DNA from: Pseudomonas fulva 12-X
Lineage (GTDB): Bacteria; Pseudomonadota; Gammaproteobacteria; Pseudomonadales; Pseudomonadaceae
DNA length: 64,000 bases
Reading direction: 5' to 3'
Assembly: GCF_000213805.1 (NCBI RefSeq)
Contig: NC_015556.1
Span: forward strand, 4,355,001 to 4,419,000
How positions within the stretch are numbered: the stretch's first letter is position 1; each line of letters opens with the position of its first letter. Shown piece by piece: positions 38,941 to 47,409 of this stretch. The translations under genes were made by a program, and so were the position numbers. The notes under the pieces are model-generated. The model ran no database searches and was not told the DNA's origin. It saw only the letters and a list, made by a program, of their open reading frames with translations.

Positions 38941-40680
38941 TCAAGAGAGAAACGCCAGCGGTGCCCGAGCAGCGTCGATCCGGGCGAGGCGCAGCTCGGT
39001 CTCCGGCAACAGGTAGGTGAAGAAGAACGCCGCGCTGTCGAGCTTCTCCTGATACCAGGGATCCTCGGCGCGCAACAGCGCCGCCAAGCGTGCCGAACGC
39101 GCCCAGGCGAACGCCAGCAGTGACCAGCCGAGCAGATGGAGAAAATCGCCGGCAATGCGATACGGGTATTCATCGTCGCCTTGGGCATGGTTGAAGATGC
39201 CGCTCACCAAACCGCGCCATTTCGCGCACAACGCGTTCAGCCGTTCGGCATATTCGCCGCCCGCCGCGGCTTCCTGCTCGAACACCGCCAGCAATTCATC
39301 CAGCGCTACGCAGCCATCCCCGAGCACCTTGCGCAGCAGCAGATCGTTGGCCTGAATCTCGTTGCTACCTTCGTAGATCATGGCGATACGGCTGTCGCGC
39401 AGGGTTTGCTCAATGGCGTACTCTCCGGTGTATCCATAGCCGCCAAAGACCTGCAGCGCCTCGCTGGCCAGATTGAACCCCTGGTCGGTGAAGAAGGCCT
39501 TGATCACCGGTGTCAGCAGACCGGCCAGGCGCGCGGCCTGCTCTCGCTCGGCCTCCTGTTCAGCGTGCTCGGCCTGGTCGAGCAGGTGAGCGCCCCAGTA
39601 GCCGATGGCGCGCAGCCCCTGGCTGACCGTGCGCAAGCGCAGCAGCGCCAGGCGCATGGCCGGGTGGTAATGGATTGGGTCGACAGCCGCCGCGGCGACG
39701 CCTTTCGGTCGGCGTGGCGCGCGCATCTGCTGGCGTTCGCGGGCGTAATCCGCCGCGTTCTGCCAGGCCGCTTCGGCATGCCCCAAGCCCTGCAGGCCCA
39801 CATGCAAACGCGCCGAGTTCATCATCACGAACAAGGCCGCCAGGCCGCGATTGGCCTCGCCGATCAGCCAGCCCTGAGCACTGTCGAAGCTTAGCGAGCA
39901 GGTGGCGCTGCCCTTGATACCCATCTTGTGCTCGATGCCGTCGCAGCGCACGGCATTGCGACGGCCGTCGTCCAGCCGCTTGGGCACCAGAAACAGGGAG
40001 ATGCCGCGGGTGCTCGCCGGCGCATCCGGCAAGCGCGCCAGCACCAGATGCAGGATGTCGTCGGTCAGGTCGTGCTCGCCGCCCGAGATGAACAGCTTGC
40101 TGCCGGTCAGACGATAACTGCCGTCGCCCTGAAGCTCGGCGCGGCAGCGCAGCAGACCCACGTCACTGCCGGCCTGGGGCTCGGTGAGGCACATGGTCGG
40201 CAGGATTTCCCCGCTGACGATGACCGGCAGATAGCGCTCCCTGAGCGCCTGCGGCGCATTGGCCCGCAAGCACAGGTAGGCGCCGTGGGCGATGCCGGTA
40301 TACATCGCCCAGGCGTGATTGCTGGCGTAGAGCATTTCCTGCAGCGCCGCGTCCAGCAACTGCGGCAAGCCCTGGCCGCCGTGCTCGGGCGCACAGGCCA
40401 GCGCCGGCCAGCCGCCCTCCACATAGGCGCGATAGGCGGCGGCGAAACCGTCTGGCGTGCCGACCTCGCCGGCCTGCCAGCGACAACCCTGGCGATCCCC
40501 GCTGGCATTGAGCGGCGCCAGCACTCCGGAGCTGAAGCGTGCGGCCTCCTCCAGTACCTGCAAGGCCAGCGGCAGGTCGACGTCAGTGAATGCCGGCAGC
40601 TCGGCCCAGACTGCAGGTGCCTGCAACCAGTGTTCGAGGACGAAACGCATATCGCGCAGCGGCGCCTTGTACTGCCACAT
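38941..40680 (-). CDS. acd: Acyl-CoA dehydrogenase (acd of the ferulate cluster)
   Basis: FAD enzyme of 579 residues with the long acyl-CoA dehydrogenase layout: N-terminal helical extension, MCLTEPQAGSDVG, KLFISGGEHD, GIEHKMGIKGSATCSL, and the C-terminal FGGYGYTGEYAIEQTLRDSRIAMIYEGSNEIQ. In P. putida an acd and a thiolase (aat) sit downstream of fcs, as here; their role in ferulate use is not settled. I chose the ATG with GGAGG six bases upstream over a TTG two codons earlier. Confidence 0.9.
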   Translation of the reverse strand: MWQYKAPLRDMRFVLEHWLQAPAVWAELPAFTDVDLPLALQVLEEAARFSSGVLAPLNASGDRQGCRWQAGEVGTPDGFAAAYRAYVEGGWPALACAPEHGGQGLPQLLDAALQEMLYASNHAWAMYTGIAHGAYLCLRANAPQALRERYLPVIVSGEILPTMCLTEPQAGSDVGLLRCRAELQGDGSYRLTGSKLFISGGEHDLTDDILHLVLARLPDAPASTRGISLFLVPKRLDDGRRNAVRCDGIEHKMGIKGSATCSLSFDSAQGWLIGEANRGLAALFVMMNSARLHVGLQGLGHAEAAWQNAADYARERQQMRAPRRPKGVAAAAVDPIHYHPAMRLALLRLRTVSQGLRAIGYWGAHLLDQAEHAEQEAEREQAARLAGLLTPVIKAFFTDQGFNLASEALQVFGGYGYTGEYAIEQTLRDSRIAMIYEGSNEIQANDLLLRKVLGDGCVALDELLAVFEQEAAAGGEYAERLNALCAKWRGLVSGIFNHAQGDDEYPYRIAGDFLHLLGWSLLAFAWARSARLAALLRAEDPWYQEKLDSAAFFFTYLLPETELRLARIDAARAPLAFLS

Positions 40681-40697
40681 GGTCAACCTCCCTGTAG

Positions 40698-40865
40698 GCC
40701 ACCTCTAAAAACTACCTGCGTTGCCATCGCGGCGTTTAAAACAGGCTCGCGTGCGAGCCCAGTCAAAATGCTCATTTACAGCTCGTAAACTGCGCTTTCT
40801 CGCCTGCTTTTGTGGGGCAGCCATCGGTATTGCGCTGGCTGCCTCGCCTACGGTTTTAGAGGTGC
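40698..40865. mobile_element. MITE-like element with 11-bp terminal inverted repeats
   Basis: CACCTCTAAAA at 40700-40710 is perfectly inverted as TTTTAGAGGTG at 40854-40864. Inside are three hairpins (GGCTCGC/GCGAGCC, TTTAC/GTAAA, GGCAGCCA/TGGCTGCC) and no gene. CCTGTAG occurs directly outside both ends (40691-40697 and 40866-40872), which looks like a target duplication. It separates the thiolase gene from acd within the minus-strand operon. Confidence 0.75.
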
Positions 40866-40879
40866 CCTGTAGAACGGCC

Positions 40880-42118
40880 TCAGGCCTGGTAGCCCGGATT
40901 CTCGATCAGCAGCGCCATGCCCTGCCCGCCACCGATGCAGGCTGCGGCGATGCCGTAACGCCGATTGGTGTCGCGCAGCTGCCGCGCCAGAGTCATCACC
41001 AGGCGCAGGCCGGTAGCGGCCAAGGGATGGCCGAGGGCGATGGAGCCGCCGCGCTGATTCAGGCACGTAGGGTCCAGCTCCAGTGCCTGACTGACCGCCA
41101 GCACCTGGGCGCCCTGGGCCTCGTTGATTTCCAGCAGGCCGATGTCGTTCAGCCCCAGGCCGCTGCGCTGCAGCAGCAACTGAATGGCCGGCGCCGGGCC
41201 GATACCCATGATCTCCGGTGCCACGCCAACCACGCTGGAGGCACGCAACAGCGCCAGAGGCGGTTTCGTGCAATCGGAGGCGCGACCGACCAGTGCCGCC
41301 GCCGCGCCATCGACCACCGCGCAGCTGTTGCCGGCGGTCTGCACGCCGCCTGGGTGAATGGCGTTGAGGCGCGCCAGCGCCTCGGCATCGGTGGGTCGCG
41401 GGTGGGTATCCTGCGTCACCTCGGTAACTCGCCTGGGCAGCTCGATGCCGCGGGCCTGATAACCGTCCAGCTCGAAACGCTCATTGCCGACGGCGACGAT
41501 CTCCTCGGCCAGCCAGCCGCTGTCGCGGGCCAGCAGTGCGCGTTGATGACTGTCCAAGGCGTAAATATCCACCTGCTCTCGGCTGATGCCGTACTCGCGG
41601 GCCAGGCGCTCGGCGGTGGCGATCATGTCCACGCCCGGCGCCGGGTCCAGCAGGGCTTCCCAGAGAAAATCCCTGAAGCCGACCGGCGCACCGAGGCGAA
41701 AACCTGCGCGGTGCTCGTAGCTGGCAATCGGGTTGCGCGACATCGACTCGCTGCCCACGCACAGCGCCAGCTGCCCGCCACACTGCAGATGCATCGCCCC
41801 TTGGCGCAGCAGCTCCAGACCGGTGCCGCAGATACGCTGCACCGCCAGCGCTGGCACCTGCTGGGGCACGCCACTGTACAGGCCAATATGCCGCGGCAGC
41901 ATATAGGCGTCGAAACTGGCCTGGGCCATGGAGCCGGCGAACACGCCGTCCACCGCTGTCGGATCGAGAGCGGCGCGGGCCAGCACCGCGCGGCCAACCT
42001 TGATACCCAGATCGATGGGCGATACCTGGGCCAGCGGCCCGTTCAGATCACTCCAGGGCGTGCGCAGCGCCTCGATGACGGCGATATCCTCGAAGGCGCT
42101 GTACTGGCCGCCACTCAC
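40880..42118 (-). CDS. aat: Thiolase (aat of the ferulate cluster)
   Basis: Acetyl-CoA acyltransferase of 412 residues. Thiolase residues are visible: the acylated Cys in QRICGTGLEL, INEAQGAQV, the GGSIALGHPLAATG histidine, and the final CIGGGQGMALL cysteine. In pseudomonad ferulate clusters this gene is called aat and was proposed for a beta-oxidative route from feruloyl-CoA. Its start overlaps the fcs stop by four bases, so it is coupled to fcs. Confidence 0.9.
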   Translation of the reverse strand: MSGGQYSAFEDIAVIEALRTPWSDLNGPLAQVSPIDLGIKVGRAVLARAALDPTAVDGVFAGSMAQASFDAYMLPRHIGLYSGVPQQVPALAVQRICGTGLELLRQGAMHLQCGGQLALCVGSESMSRNPIASYEHRAGFRLGAPVGFRDFLWEALLDPAPGVDMIATAERLAREYGISREQVDIYALDSHQRALLARDSGWLAEEIVAVGNERFELDGYQARGIELPRRVTEVTQDTHPRPTDAEALARLNAIHPGGVQTAGNSCAVVDGAAAALVGRASDCTKPPLALLRASSVVGVAPEIMGIGPAPAIQLLLQRSGLGLNDIGLLEINEAQGAQVLAVSQALELDPTCLNQRGGSIALGHPLAATGLRLVMTLARQLRDTNRRYGIAAACIGGGQGMALLIENPGYQA

Positions 42119-43971
42119 GCTGGCGGCCCGGCGCGCAGGATCGACTCGTCACGACCGCGGTACAGCGCTTCGACCTGCTCGGCGCGCCACTGCAGCACGG
42201 CACGCTGGTTGATCGAGCCCTTGTCGGTGATCTCACCGCGATCGATGGACGGCGCCTGGCTCATCAGGGCGATCCACTCCAGCCGTGTGGCGTTGCCGGT
42301 AGCTTCGCGATTGAGGCGCTGCAGCCAGTCGGCGAACCAGCCGCGTACCGGTGCGCTGGCCAGTACCTCGGCGTCGCTGGCGTCCGCCGCCAGGCCGGCC
42401 AGTTGCCGGCATTCATACAGACGCGGGAACACCAGCAAACCCAGGCATTCACGATCCGGCGCGGCGACCACCACATCCTGTACGTAGGGCGAGCCTTCCA
42501 GCACGGCGCGATTGCGCAGCGGGCCGACGCTGACGAACACCCCGGACGACAGCTTGAAGTCCTCGGCGATGCGCCCGTCGAACATCAGGCCCAGTTGCGG
42601 GTCGCTGGCATCGGCCAGCTTGAGCGCATCGCCGGAGCAGTAGAAGCCGTCCTCGTCGAACACCTCGGCGGTCTGCTGCTCGGCACGCCAGTAACCGGGC
42701 ATGATGTGCGGCCCGCGAAAGCGCCCTTCCAGCTTGCCGTCGACCGGCACCAGACGCACTTCGCAGCCCGGCGCCGGCAGGCCGACGTAACCGGCCATGG
42801 ACAGCGGCCCGGTGGTGAAGGTGCAGGACGGCGACGCCTCGGTCATGCCCAGCCCGGCCATCATGCGGATGCGCTCGCCACAATGCTGCTCGGCGATACG
42901 GTCGAGTCGATCCCAGATGCTCTGGGACAGCCCGGCGGCGGCGAAGAAGAACAGCTTGATACGCGCGAAGAACCGCTCACGCAGCGCCGCGTCCTGCTCC
43001 AGGGCATTGACCAGCTCTTCCCAGCCCTTGGGCACGGTCAGGTAGGCGGTCGGGGAAATCTCGCGCAGGTTGCGCAGGGTTTCGGCCATGCCCTGGGGCG
43101 TCGGCTTGCCGTCGTCGAGGTAGAAGATGCCGCCGTTGTACAGCACGATGCCCAGGTTGTGGCTGCCACCAAAGGTGTGGTTCCACGGCAGCCAGTCGAC
43201 CAGCACCGGCGGCTCCTCGCCGAACACCGGAAAGGTCTGCAGCAGCATCTGCTGGTTGGCGCAAAGCATGCGCTGGGTGGTGACCACTGCCTTGGGCAGC
43301 TTGGTCGAGCCCGAGGTGAACAGGAACTTGGCGATGGTATCCGGGCCGGTGGCGGCGAAGGCGGCTTCGGCCTCCGCGCCGCCTGGCTGAGCCAGCAGGC
43401 TGACGAAATCGATGGTGCGTCGCCCCGCCACTTCGCCCCTCACGGTGACTACCGGCACATCGGCGGGCAGCACGGCGTCGATGGCGCGCTGAAACGGCAC
43501 GGCGTTATCGACGAACACCAGGCCCGGCTGCAGCAGGTCGCAGACATGGCGCAGCTTGGCGTGATCCTGGGACATCAGTGAATAGGCCGGCGACACCGGG
43601 CAATACGGAATACCGGCGTACATGGCGCCAAGGGCGATCTGCAGATGCTGCAGGCCGTTGCCGGAGAGAATCGCCAGCGGCCGCTCGGCGCTCAGCCCGA
43701 AGCCGAGCAGGCCCTGGGCGATGGCGCGCACCGCGTCGAGCATCTGTGCATAACTGGTGTGCTGCCACTCGCCGTTCTCGCCGCGCACGGCCAGAAAAGT
43801 CTTTTCGCCACGCACCTCGGCCCAATGCACCAGGCGGTCGAGCAAACGCGGCGGCAAGGGCGCCAGCGGTTCCAGCGAGCGCATGTGCAACACACCCTGA
43901 CGCTCGCTGACCTCGACGGCCGAACGGCCGATGGACACCTGGCGATAACGCGGTCCGGTATCGGAGTTCAC
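42115..43971 (-). CDS. fcs: Feruloyl-CoA synthetase
   Basis: AMP-forming ligase of 618 residues that activates ferulate, p-coumarate or caffeate to the CoA thioester. It has the phosphate loop LFTSGSTKLPKAVV, the AMP motif GLGMTEASP, and GDALKLADASDPQLGLMFDGRIAEDFKLSSG. I place the start at GTG (VNSDTGPRYRQV) because GGAG lies seven bases upstream; the 21 extra codons of a longer reading lack support. It precedes the thiolase gene and follows vdh. Confidence 0.92.
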   Translation of the reverse strand: MNSDTGPRYRQVSIGRSAVEVSERQGVLHMRSLEPLAPLPPRLLDRLVHWAEVRGEKTFLAVRGENGEWQHTSYAQMLDAVRAIAQGLLGFGLSAERPLAILSGNGLQHLQIALGAMYAGIPYCPVSPAYSLMSQDHAKLRHVCDLLQPGLVFVDNAVPFQRAIDAVLPADVPVVTVRGEVAGRRTIDFVSLLAQPGGAEAEAAFAATGPDTIAKFLFTSGSTKLPKAVVTTQRMLCANQQMLLQTFPVFGEEPPVLVDWLPWNHTFGGSHNLGIVLYNGGIFYLDDGKPTPQGMAETLRNLREISPTAYLTVPKGWEELVNALEQDAALRERFFARIKLFFFAAAGLSQSIWDRLDRIAEQHCGERIRMMAGLGMTEASPSCTFTTGPLSMAGYVGLPAPGCEVRLVPVDGKLEGRFRGPHIMPGYWRAEQQTAEVFDEDGFYCSGDALKLADASDPQLGLMFDGRIAEDFKLSSGVFVSVGPLRNRAVLEGSPYVQDVVVAAPDRECLGLLVFPRLYECRQLAGLAADASDAEVLASAPVRGWFADWLQRLNREATGNATRLEWIALMSQAPSIDRGEITDKGSINQRAVLQWRAEQVEALYRGRDESILRAGPPA

Positions 43972-44085
43972 TTTGCTTCTCCACGCGGGCGACTGACTCG
44001 CCCCTGTTGTTCTTGTCGTCACGCAGCACCGCACCGCCTCGTCATCGAGGCAGCCGGTACTGGCAGGAATGTCGCAAACGCTGGG

Positions 44086-45534
44086 CTAGATCGGGTAATG
44101 CCGCGGGCCGTTCTGCAGGGTCACCCAGCGCAACTGGGTGAACTGCTCGATGGCCGACTTGCCGCCGAAGCTGCCGTAACCACTGGCCTTGACGCCGCCG
44201 AAGGGCATTTGCGCTTCGTCGTGCACGGTCGGCCCATTGATGTGGCAGATACCCGACTCGACGCGCTGCGCCAACGCCAGCGCCCGCGTGGTATCGCGGC
44301 TGAAGATCGCCGACGACAGGCCGAACTCGGAGTCGTTGGCCAGGCGCAGCAGCTCTTCGTCACCGCTGCCGCGCAGCACCACGGCCACCGGCCCGAAGGA
44401 CTCCTCGGCGTACAGCCGCATGGCCGGGGTGACGTTGTCGAGCAGGGTCGCTTGCATGATGCTGCCTTCGACCTGACCACCGGCGACCAACTTGGCGCCC
44501 TTGCCGACGGCGTCGTCGACCAGCGCCTTGATGCGCTCGCCTGCCGAGGTGTCGACCAGCGAGCCGAGTACCGAGGCGCTATCGGCCGGGTTGCCGGCGC
44601 GCAGGGTGGCGATCTTCGCCGCCAGTTTGGCGACGAAGGCATCAGCCACTTTGCTGTCGACCACCAGGCGCTCGGTGGACATGCAGATCTGCCCCTGGTT
44701 GAAGTAGGCACCGAAGGCCGCGGCTTCGACGGCGGCGTCCAGGTCGGCATCGTCGAGCACCAGCAGCGGCGCCTTGCCGCCCAGCTCCAGCAGCGCCGGC
44801 TTGAGGTGGCGGGCCGACAGCTCGCCGACGATGCGCCCGACCTTGGTCGAGCCGGTGAAGTTGACCCGCCGCACCGCCGGGTTGGCGATCAGCCGCTCGA
44901 CGATCGCCGCGGCGTCGGCCGGCGCGTTGCTGATCACGTTGACCACGCCGTCACCCAGGCCGGCATCCTGCAGCACCTGGCCGATCAGCCGGTGCACCGC
45001 AGGGCTCAGCTCGGATGCCTTGAGCACCACGGTATTGCCGCAGGCCAGCGGCATGGCGATGGCACGGGTGGCGAGAATCACCGGGGCGTTCCAGGGCGCG
45101 ATGCCGAGCACCACACCGCAGGGTTGGCGTAGCGCCATGGCGAAGCTGCCGGGCACATCGGAAGGAATCACCTCACCGTGGATCTGGGTGGTCAGCGACG
45201 CCGCCTCGCGCAGCATGTTGCTGGCCAGGTGCACGTTGAAGCCGTACCAGTTGGCCATCGCCCCGGTTTCCCCGGCAGCGGCGATGAACTCGCCAGCACG
45301 CGCCTGCATCTGCTCGGCGGCCTTGAGCAGACGCGTGCGCCGCTCGTTGGGCGCCAGCGCGGCCCAGGCAGGAAACGCAGCCTGGGCGGCGGCCACCGCG
45401 GCATCGGCATCTTCCAAAGTGGCGGCGGCGACTCGCGATACCACCTCGCCGGTTACCGGGTTACGACGTTCGAAGGTGCGTTCGTCCCGGGACGGGCACG
45501 AGCGGCCACCGATCAGCAGGGGCACGTCCAGCAT
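44086..45534 (-). CDS. vdh: Vanillin dehydrogenase
   Basis: NAD-dependent aldehyde dehydrogenase of 482 residues that oxidises vanillin and 4-hydroxybenzaldehyde. Family features: VLGIAPWNAPVIL, FTGSTKVG, LLELGGKAPLLV (catalytic Glu), YFNQGQICMSTERL (catalytic Cys), and EESFGPVAVV. The location between ech and fcs makes vanillin the likely substrate. Confidence 0.93.
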   Translation of the reverse strand: MLDVPLLIGGRSCPSRDERTFERRNPVTGEVVSRVAAATLEDADAAVAAAQAAFPAWAALAPNERRTRLLKAAEQMQARAGEFIAAAGETGAMANWYGFNVHLASNMLREAASLTTQIHGEVIPSDVPGSFAMALRQPCGVVLGIAPWNAPVILATRAIAMPLACGNTVVLKASELSPAVHRLIGQVLQDAGLGDGVVNVISNAPADAAAIVERLIANPAVRRVNFTGSTKVGRIVGELSARHLKPALLELGGKAPLLVLDDADLDAAVEAAAFGAYFNQGQICMSTERLVVDSKVADAFVAKLAAKIATLRAGNPADSASVLGSLVDTSAGERIKALVDDAVGKGAKLVAGGQVEGSIMQATLLDNVTPAMRLYAEESFGPVAVVLRGSGDEELLRLANDSEFGLSSAIFSRDTTRALALAQRVESGICHINGPTVHDEAQMPFGGVKASGYGSFGGKSAIEQFTQLRWVTLQNGPRHYPI

Positions 45535-45611
45535 GGTGATTCCTCATTGTTGTCGTTGTCGGAAACGCTCGCGACGCCCTGGCGGACGCCGCGCTATACA
45601 AGGCTAGGCGA

Positions 45612-46442
45612 TCAGCGCTTGTAGGCCTGCAGACCGGGCTTGATCGACTTGTCGTCGAGGAACTGCTTCATGCCCTGCTCGCGACCACCCTCTTCGTCCA
45701 GCAGGCGCGACTGGTCGAGCTTGGCGTAGAGATAATCCTCGTTCTGCTCCCAGGTCAGCTCGCGGCAACGCTTGAAGCCATGCTTGGCGGCACGCAGCAC
45801 CACCGGGTTCTTTTCCAGCAGGTTGCGCGCCAGCTCCAGGGTGGTGTCGCGCAACTGTGCCAGCGGCACGCTTTCGTTGACCAGGCCCATCTCGGCGGCT
45901 TTCTTACCGTCGAAGGTCTTGCCGGTCATGATGTAGTACAGCGACTGGCGGTGGCCCACGGTGTCGGCCATGGCCTTGCTGACCAGGTTGCCCGGCGGAA
46001 TGCCCCAGTTGATTTCGGAAAGGCCGAAGGTGGCTTCATCGGCGCAGATCGCCAGGTCGCAGGCAACCAGCGGGCTGAAGCCGCCACCGAAGCACCAGCC
46101 GTTGACCATGGCGATGGTCGGCTTGGCGTACATGCGCAGCAGTTTCCACTGCCACTGGGAGGCTTCGCGGCGAATCTTCTCCTGGAGAATTTCCGGGCCG
46201 GCGTCCACTTCGCGGAAGTATTCCTTGAGGTCCATGCCCGCGGTCCAGGATTCGCCGGCGCCGGTCAGCACCAGTACGCGGGCCTCGGCGTCCTGCTCCA
46301 GCACCTCGAGGATCTCGACCATCTCGCGGTTGAGGGTCGGGCTCATGGCGTTGCGTTTTTCCGGGCGGTTGAGGGTGACCCAGGCGATGCCTTCTTCGAC
46401 ATCGACCTTGACGGTTTGCCAGCGGCCTTCGTACTTGCTCAT
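45612..46442 (-). CDS. ech: Feruloyl-CoA hydratase/lyase (HCHL)
   Basis: Crotonase-fold enzyme of 276 residues that hydrates feruloyl-CoA and cleaves it to vanillin and acetyl-CoA. Residues described for the P. fluorescens enzyme are at the same numbers: Met70, Ser123, Glu143 (LSEINWGIPPG) and Tyr239, and the length is identical. It is the first gene of the minus-strand ech-vdh-fcs-aat-acd series, behind an AT-rich promoter with an inverted repeat. Confidence 0.96.
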   Translation of the reverse strand: MSKYEGRWQTVKVDVEEGIAWVTLNRPEKRNAMSPTLNREMVEILEVLEQDAEARVLVLTGAGESWTAGMDLKEYFREVDAGPEILQEKIRREASQWQWKLLRMYAKPTIAMVNGWCFGGGFSPLVACDLAICADEATFGLSEINWGIPPGNLVSKAMADTVGHRQSLYYIMTGKTFDGKKAAEMGLVNESVPLAQLRDTTLELARNLLEKNPVVLRAAKHGFKRCRELTWEQNEDYLYAKLDQSRLLDEEGGREQGMKQFLDDKSIKPGLQAYKR

Positions 46443-46491
46443 GGGGAATGCTCTTGTTTTGTTGTCGATGAACAGAAGCTAATCCTGAAAA

Positions 46492-46512
46492 ATAGTTATG
46501 TCAATTAACTAT
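46492..46512. promoter_or_regulatory. Inverted repeat upstream of ech (candidate regulator site)
   Basis: ATAGTTA and TAACTAT are perfect inverted arms seven bases apart, 50 bases before the ech ATG in a strongly AT-rich patch. The ten bases ATTAACTATT (46504-46513) also occur in the vanA promoter region (51907-51916). Candidate target of the MarR regulator. Confidence 0.55.
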
Positions 46513-46612
46513 TAATTAAAATCACCATCTATGCCGAATTCGGACATCTGCGCGACAAAGCCGCCCGTTCGCAGGCCCGAAGAACCTCGAACAGGTCACG
46601 TTGGCGCTTCGC

Positions 46613-46680
46613 TATAGCCAAAGGCTTACACGACGGCGCGCCGGTTCGCTCTGGTGACACCCCGGCCCGCGCCGTAATCT
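46613..46680 (+). promoter_or_regulatory. Promoter and partial GacA-box of the small RNA
   Basis: TAATCT at 46675-46680 is a fair -10, giving a start near 46687. GGCTTACA at 46623-46630 matches the right half of the GacA box (TGTAAG-N6-CTTACA) and lies near -60. The left half (TATAGC) matches only partly. Confidence 0.5.
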
Positions 46681-46686
46681 ATGTCC

Positions 46687-46798
46687 ATACCTGCAGCACA
46701 GGACGTGCTCAGGGTCATGGATGACGTGACCATAGCTAGGATGGCAGCCGACAGGACGTTGGCATTGGTCAGTAAAAGCCCGCTTCGGCGGGTTTTTT
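46687..46798 (+). ncRNA. Probable Rsm-type (RsmX/Y/Z-like) small RNA sequestering RsmA/CsrA
   Basis: About 112 nt with no reading frame. Four consecutive hairpins present GGA in the loop. They are AGCAC-aggac-GTGCT (46695-46709), GTCA-tgga-TGAC (46714-46725), GCT-aggat-GGC (46735-46745) and GCCGAC-aggac-GTTGGC (46747-46763). An intrinsic terminator follows. GGA in a hairpin loop is the binding motif of RsmA/CsrA, and titrating RNAs of this design (RsmX, RsmY, RsmZ) are made under GacA control in pseudomonads. Family assignment within X/Y/Z is not possible by eye. Confidence 0.8.
46776..46798. terminator. Terminator of the small RNA, usable on both strands
   Basis: AAGCCCGC-TTC-GGCGGGTT stem followed by T6 on the plus strand. 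On the minus strand the stem is followed by TTTT, so it can also end transcripts from the DUF3237 gene side. Confidence 0.9.
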
Positions 46799-46857
46799 AT
46801 TGCCTGTAGAAAAGTGCCGTGCCGAGTGCGGCGGCGCCTAGGCCGCCGCCGTGTCGG

Positions 46858-47397
46858 TCATTTCACGATGAAACCGTCGTAAATCACCGTCTTCTGCAGG
46901 CGCATCGCACTGCCGACTCCGACCATGCCGTTGAGCCAGCTGTAGCGCGGGTCGCTGGTCTCGAATTGCATGGTGATGCGGAAGTAATACTGCGACGGGT
47001 CCACCGGCTCGCCCTTGGCCACCTTGCGCAGTACCTCGGCCGGGCCGTGGCGAAAGCCCTTGGTCTGCAGATAGACCAGAGCGCCGTCATCGGTCTGCAA
47101 CAGATAGCGGGTGTCGATGATCGCCAGACCATTGCTGTCGACCAACTGCCAGTCGGCGCCGTTGTTGAGAATCTTGCCCTTGAAACCGGGGCCGTCGAAG
47201 TGCCCGCTGGTGATCGGAATGATCCGCCGCTGGCCTTGCGGGCCAACGGCGCCGAGCTCCCAGACCGGCGCTTCGAGGTTGACGGTGAAGCGCGCCAGGG
47301 GTTCAAGCTTGAGCGGCGGAGGCGTGTTCACATCGGCATTGGCCAGGCTGCTTGCCAGGCACAGCAACAGGGCCATCAGTTGCGTCAGTCTGCTCAT
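46858..47397 (-). CDS. DUF3237 protein with signal peptide
   Basis: Exported protein of 179 residues. The first 21 (MSRLTQLMALLLCLASSLANA) form a clear signal peptide. The rest resembles DUF3237, with FTVNLEAPVWELGAVGPQGQRRIIPITSGHFDGPGFKGKI and a final MVGVGSAMR. Its function is unknown; family members often sit in aromatic-compound clusters. It lies 12 bases after the MFS carrier gene on the same strand, so both are probably one transcript. Confidence 0.85.
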   Translation of the reverse strand: MSRLTQLMALLLCLASSLANADVNTPPPLKLEPLARFTVNLEAPVWELGAVGPQGQRRIIPITSGHFDGPGFKGKILNNGADWQLVDSNGLAIIDTRYLLQTDDGALVYLQTKGFRHGPAEVLRKVAKGEPVDPSQYYFRITMQFETSDPRYSWLNGMVGVGSAMRLQKTVIYDGFIVK

Positions 47398-47409
47398 CGG
47401 TCAGGTCCT

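Larger units (their letters stand above)
46443..46857. other. 415-base spacer between ech and the DUF3237 gene
   Basis: No protein gene is seen. It contains the ech operator-like repeat, the promoter and body of a probable Rsm-type small RNA on the plus strand, and a terminator that can serve both strands. Confidence 0.8.

Noticed and set aside
38805..39020. 71-codon plus-strand frame after marR
   Set aside because: Runs through the intergenic repeat into the antisense of acd; no supporting signal.
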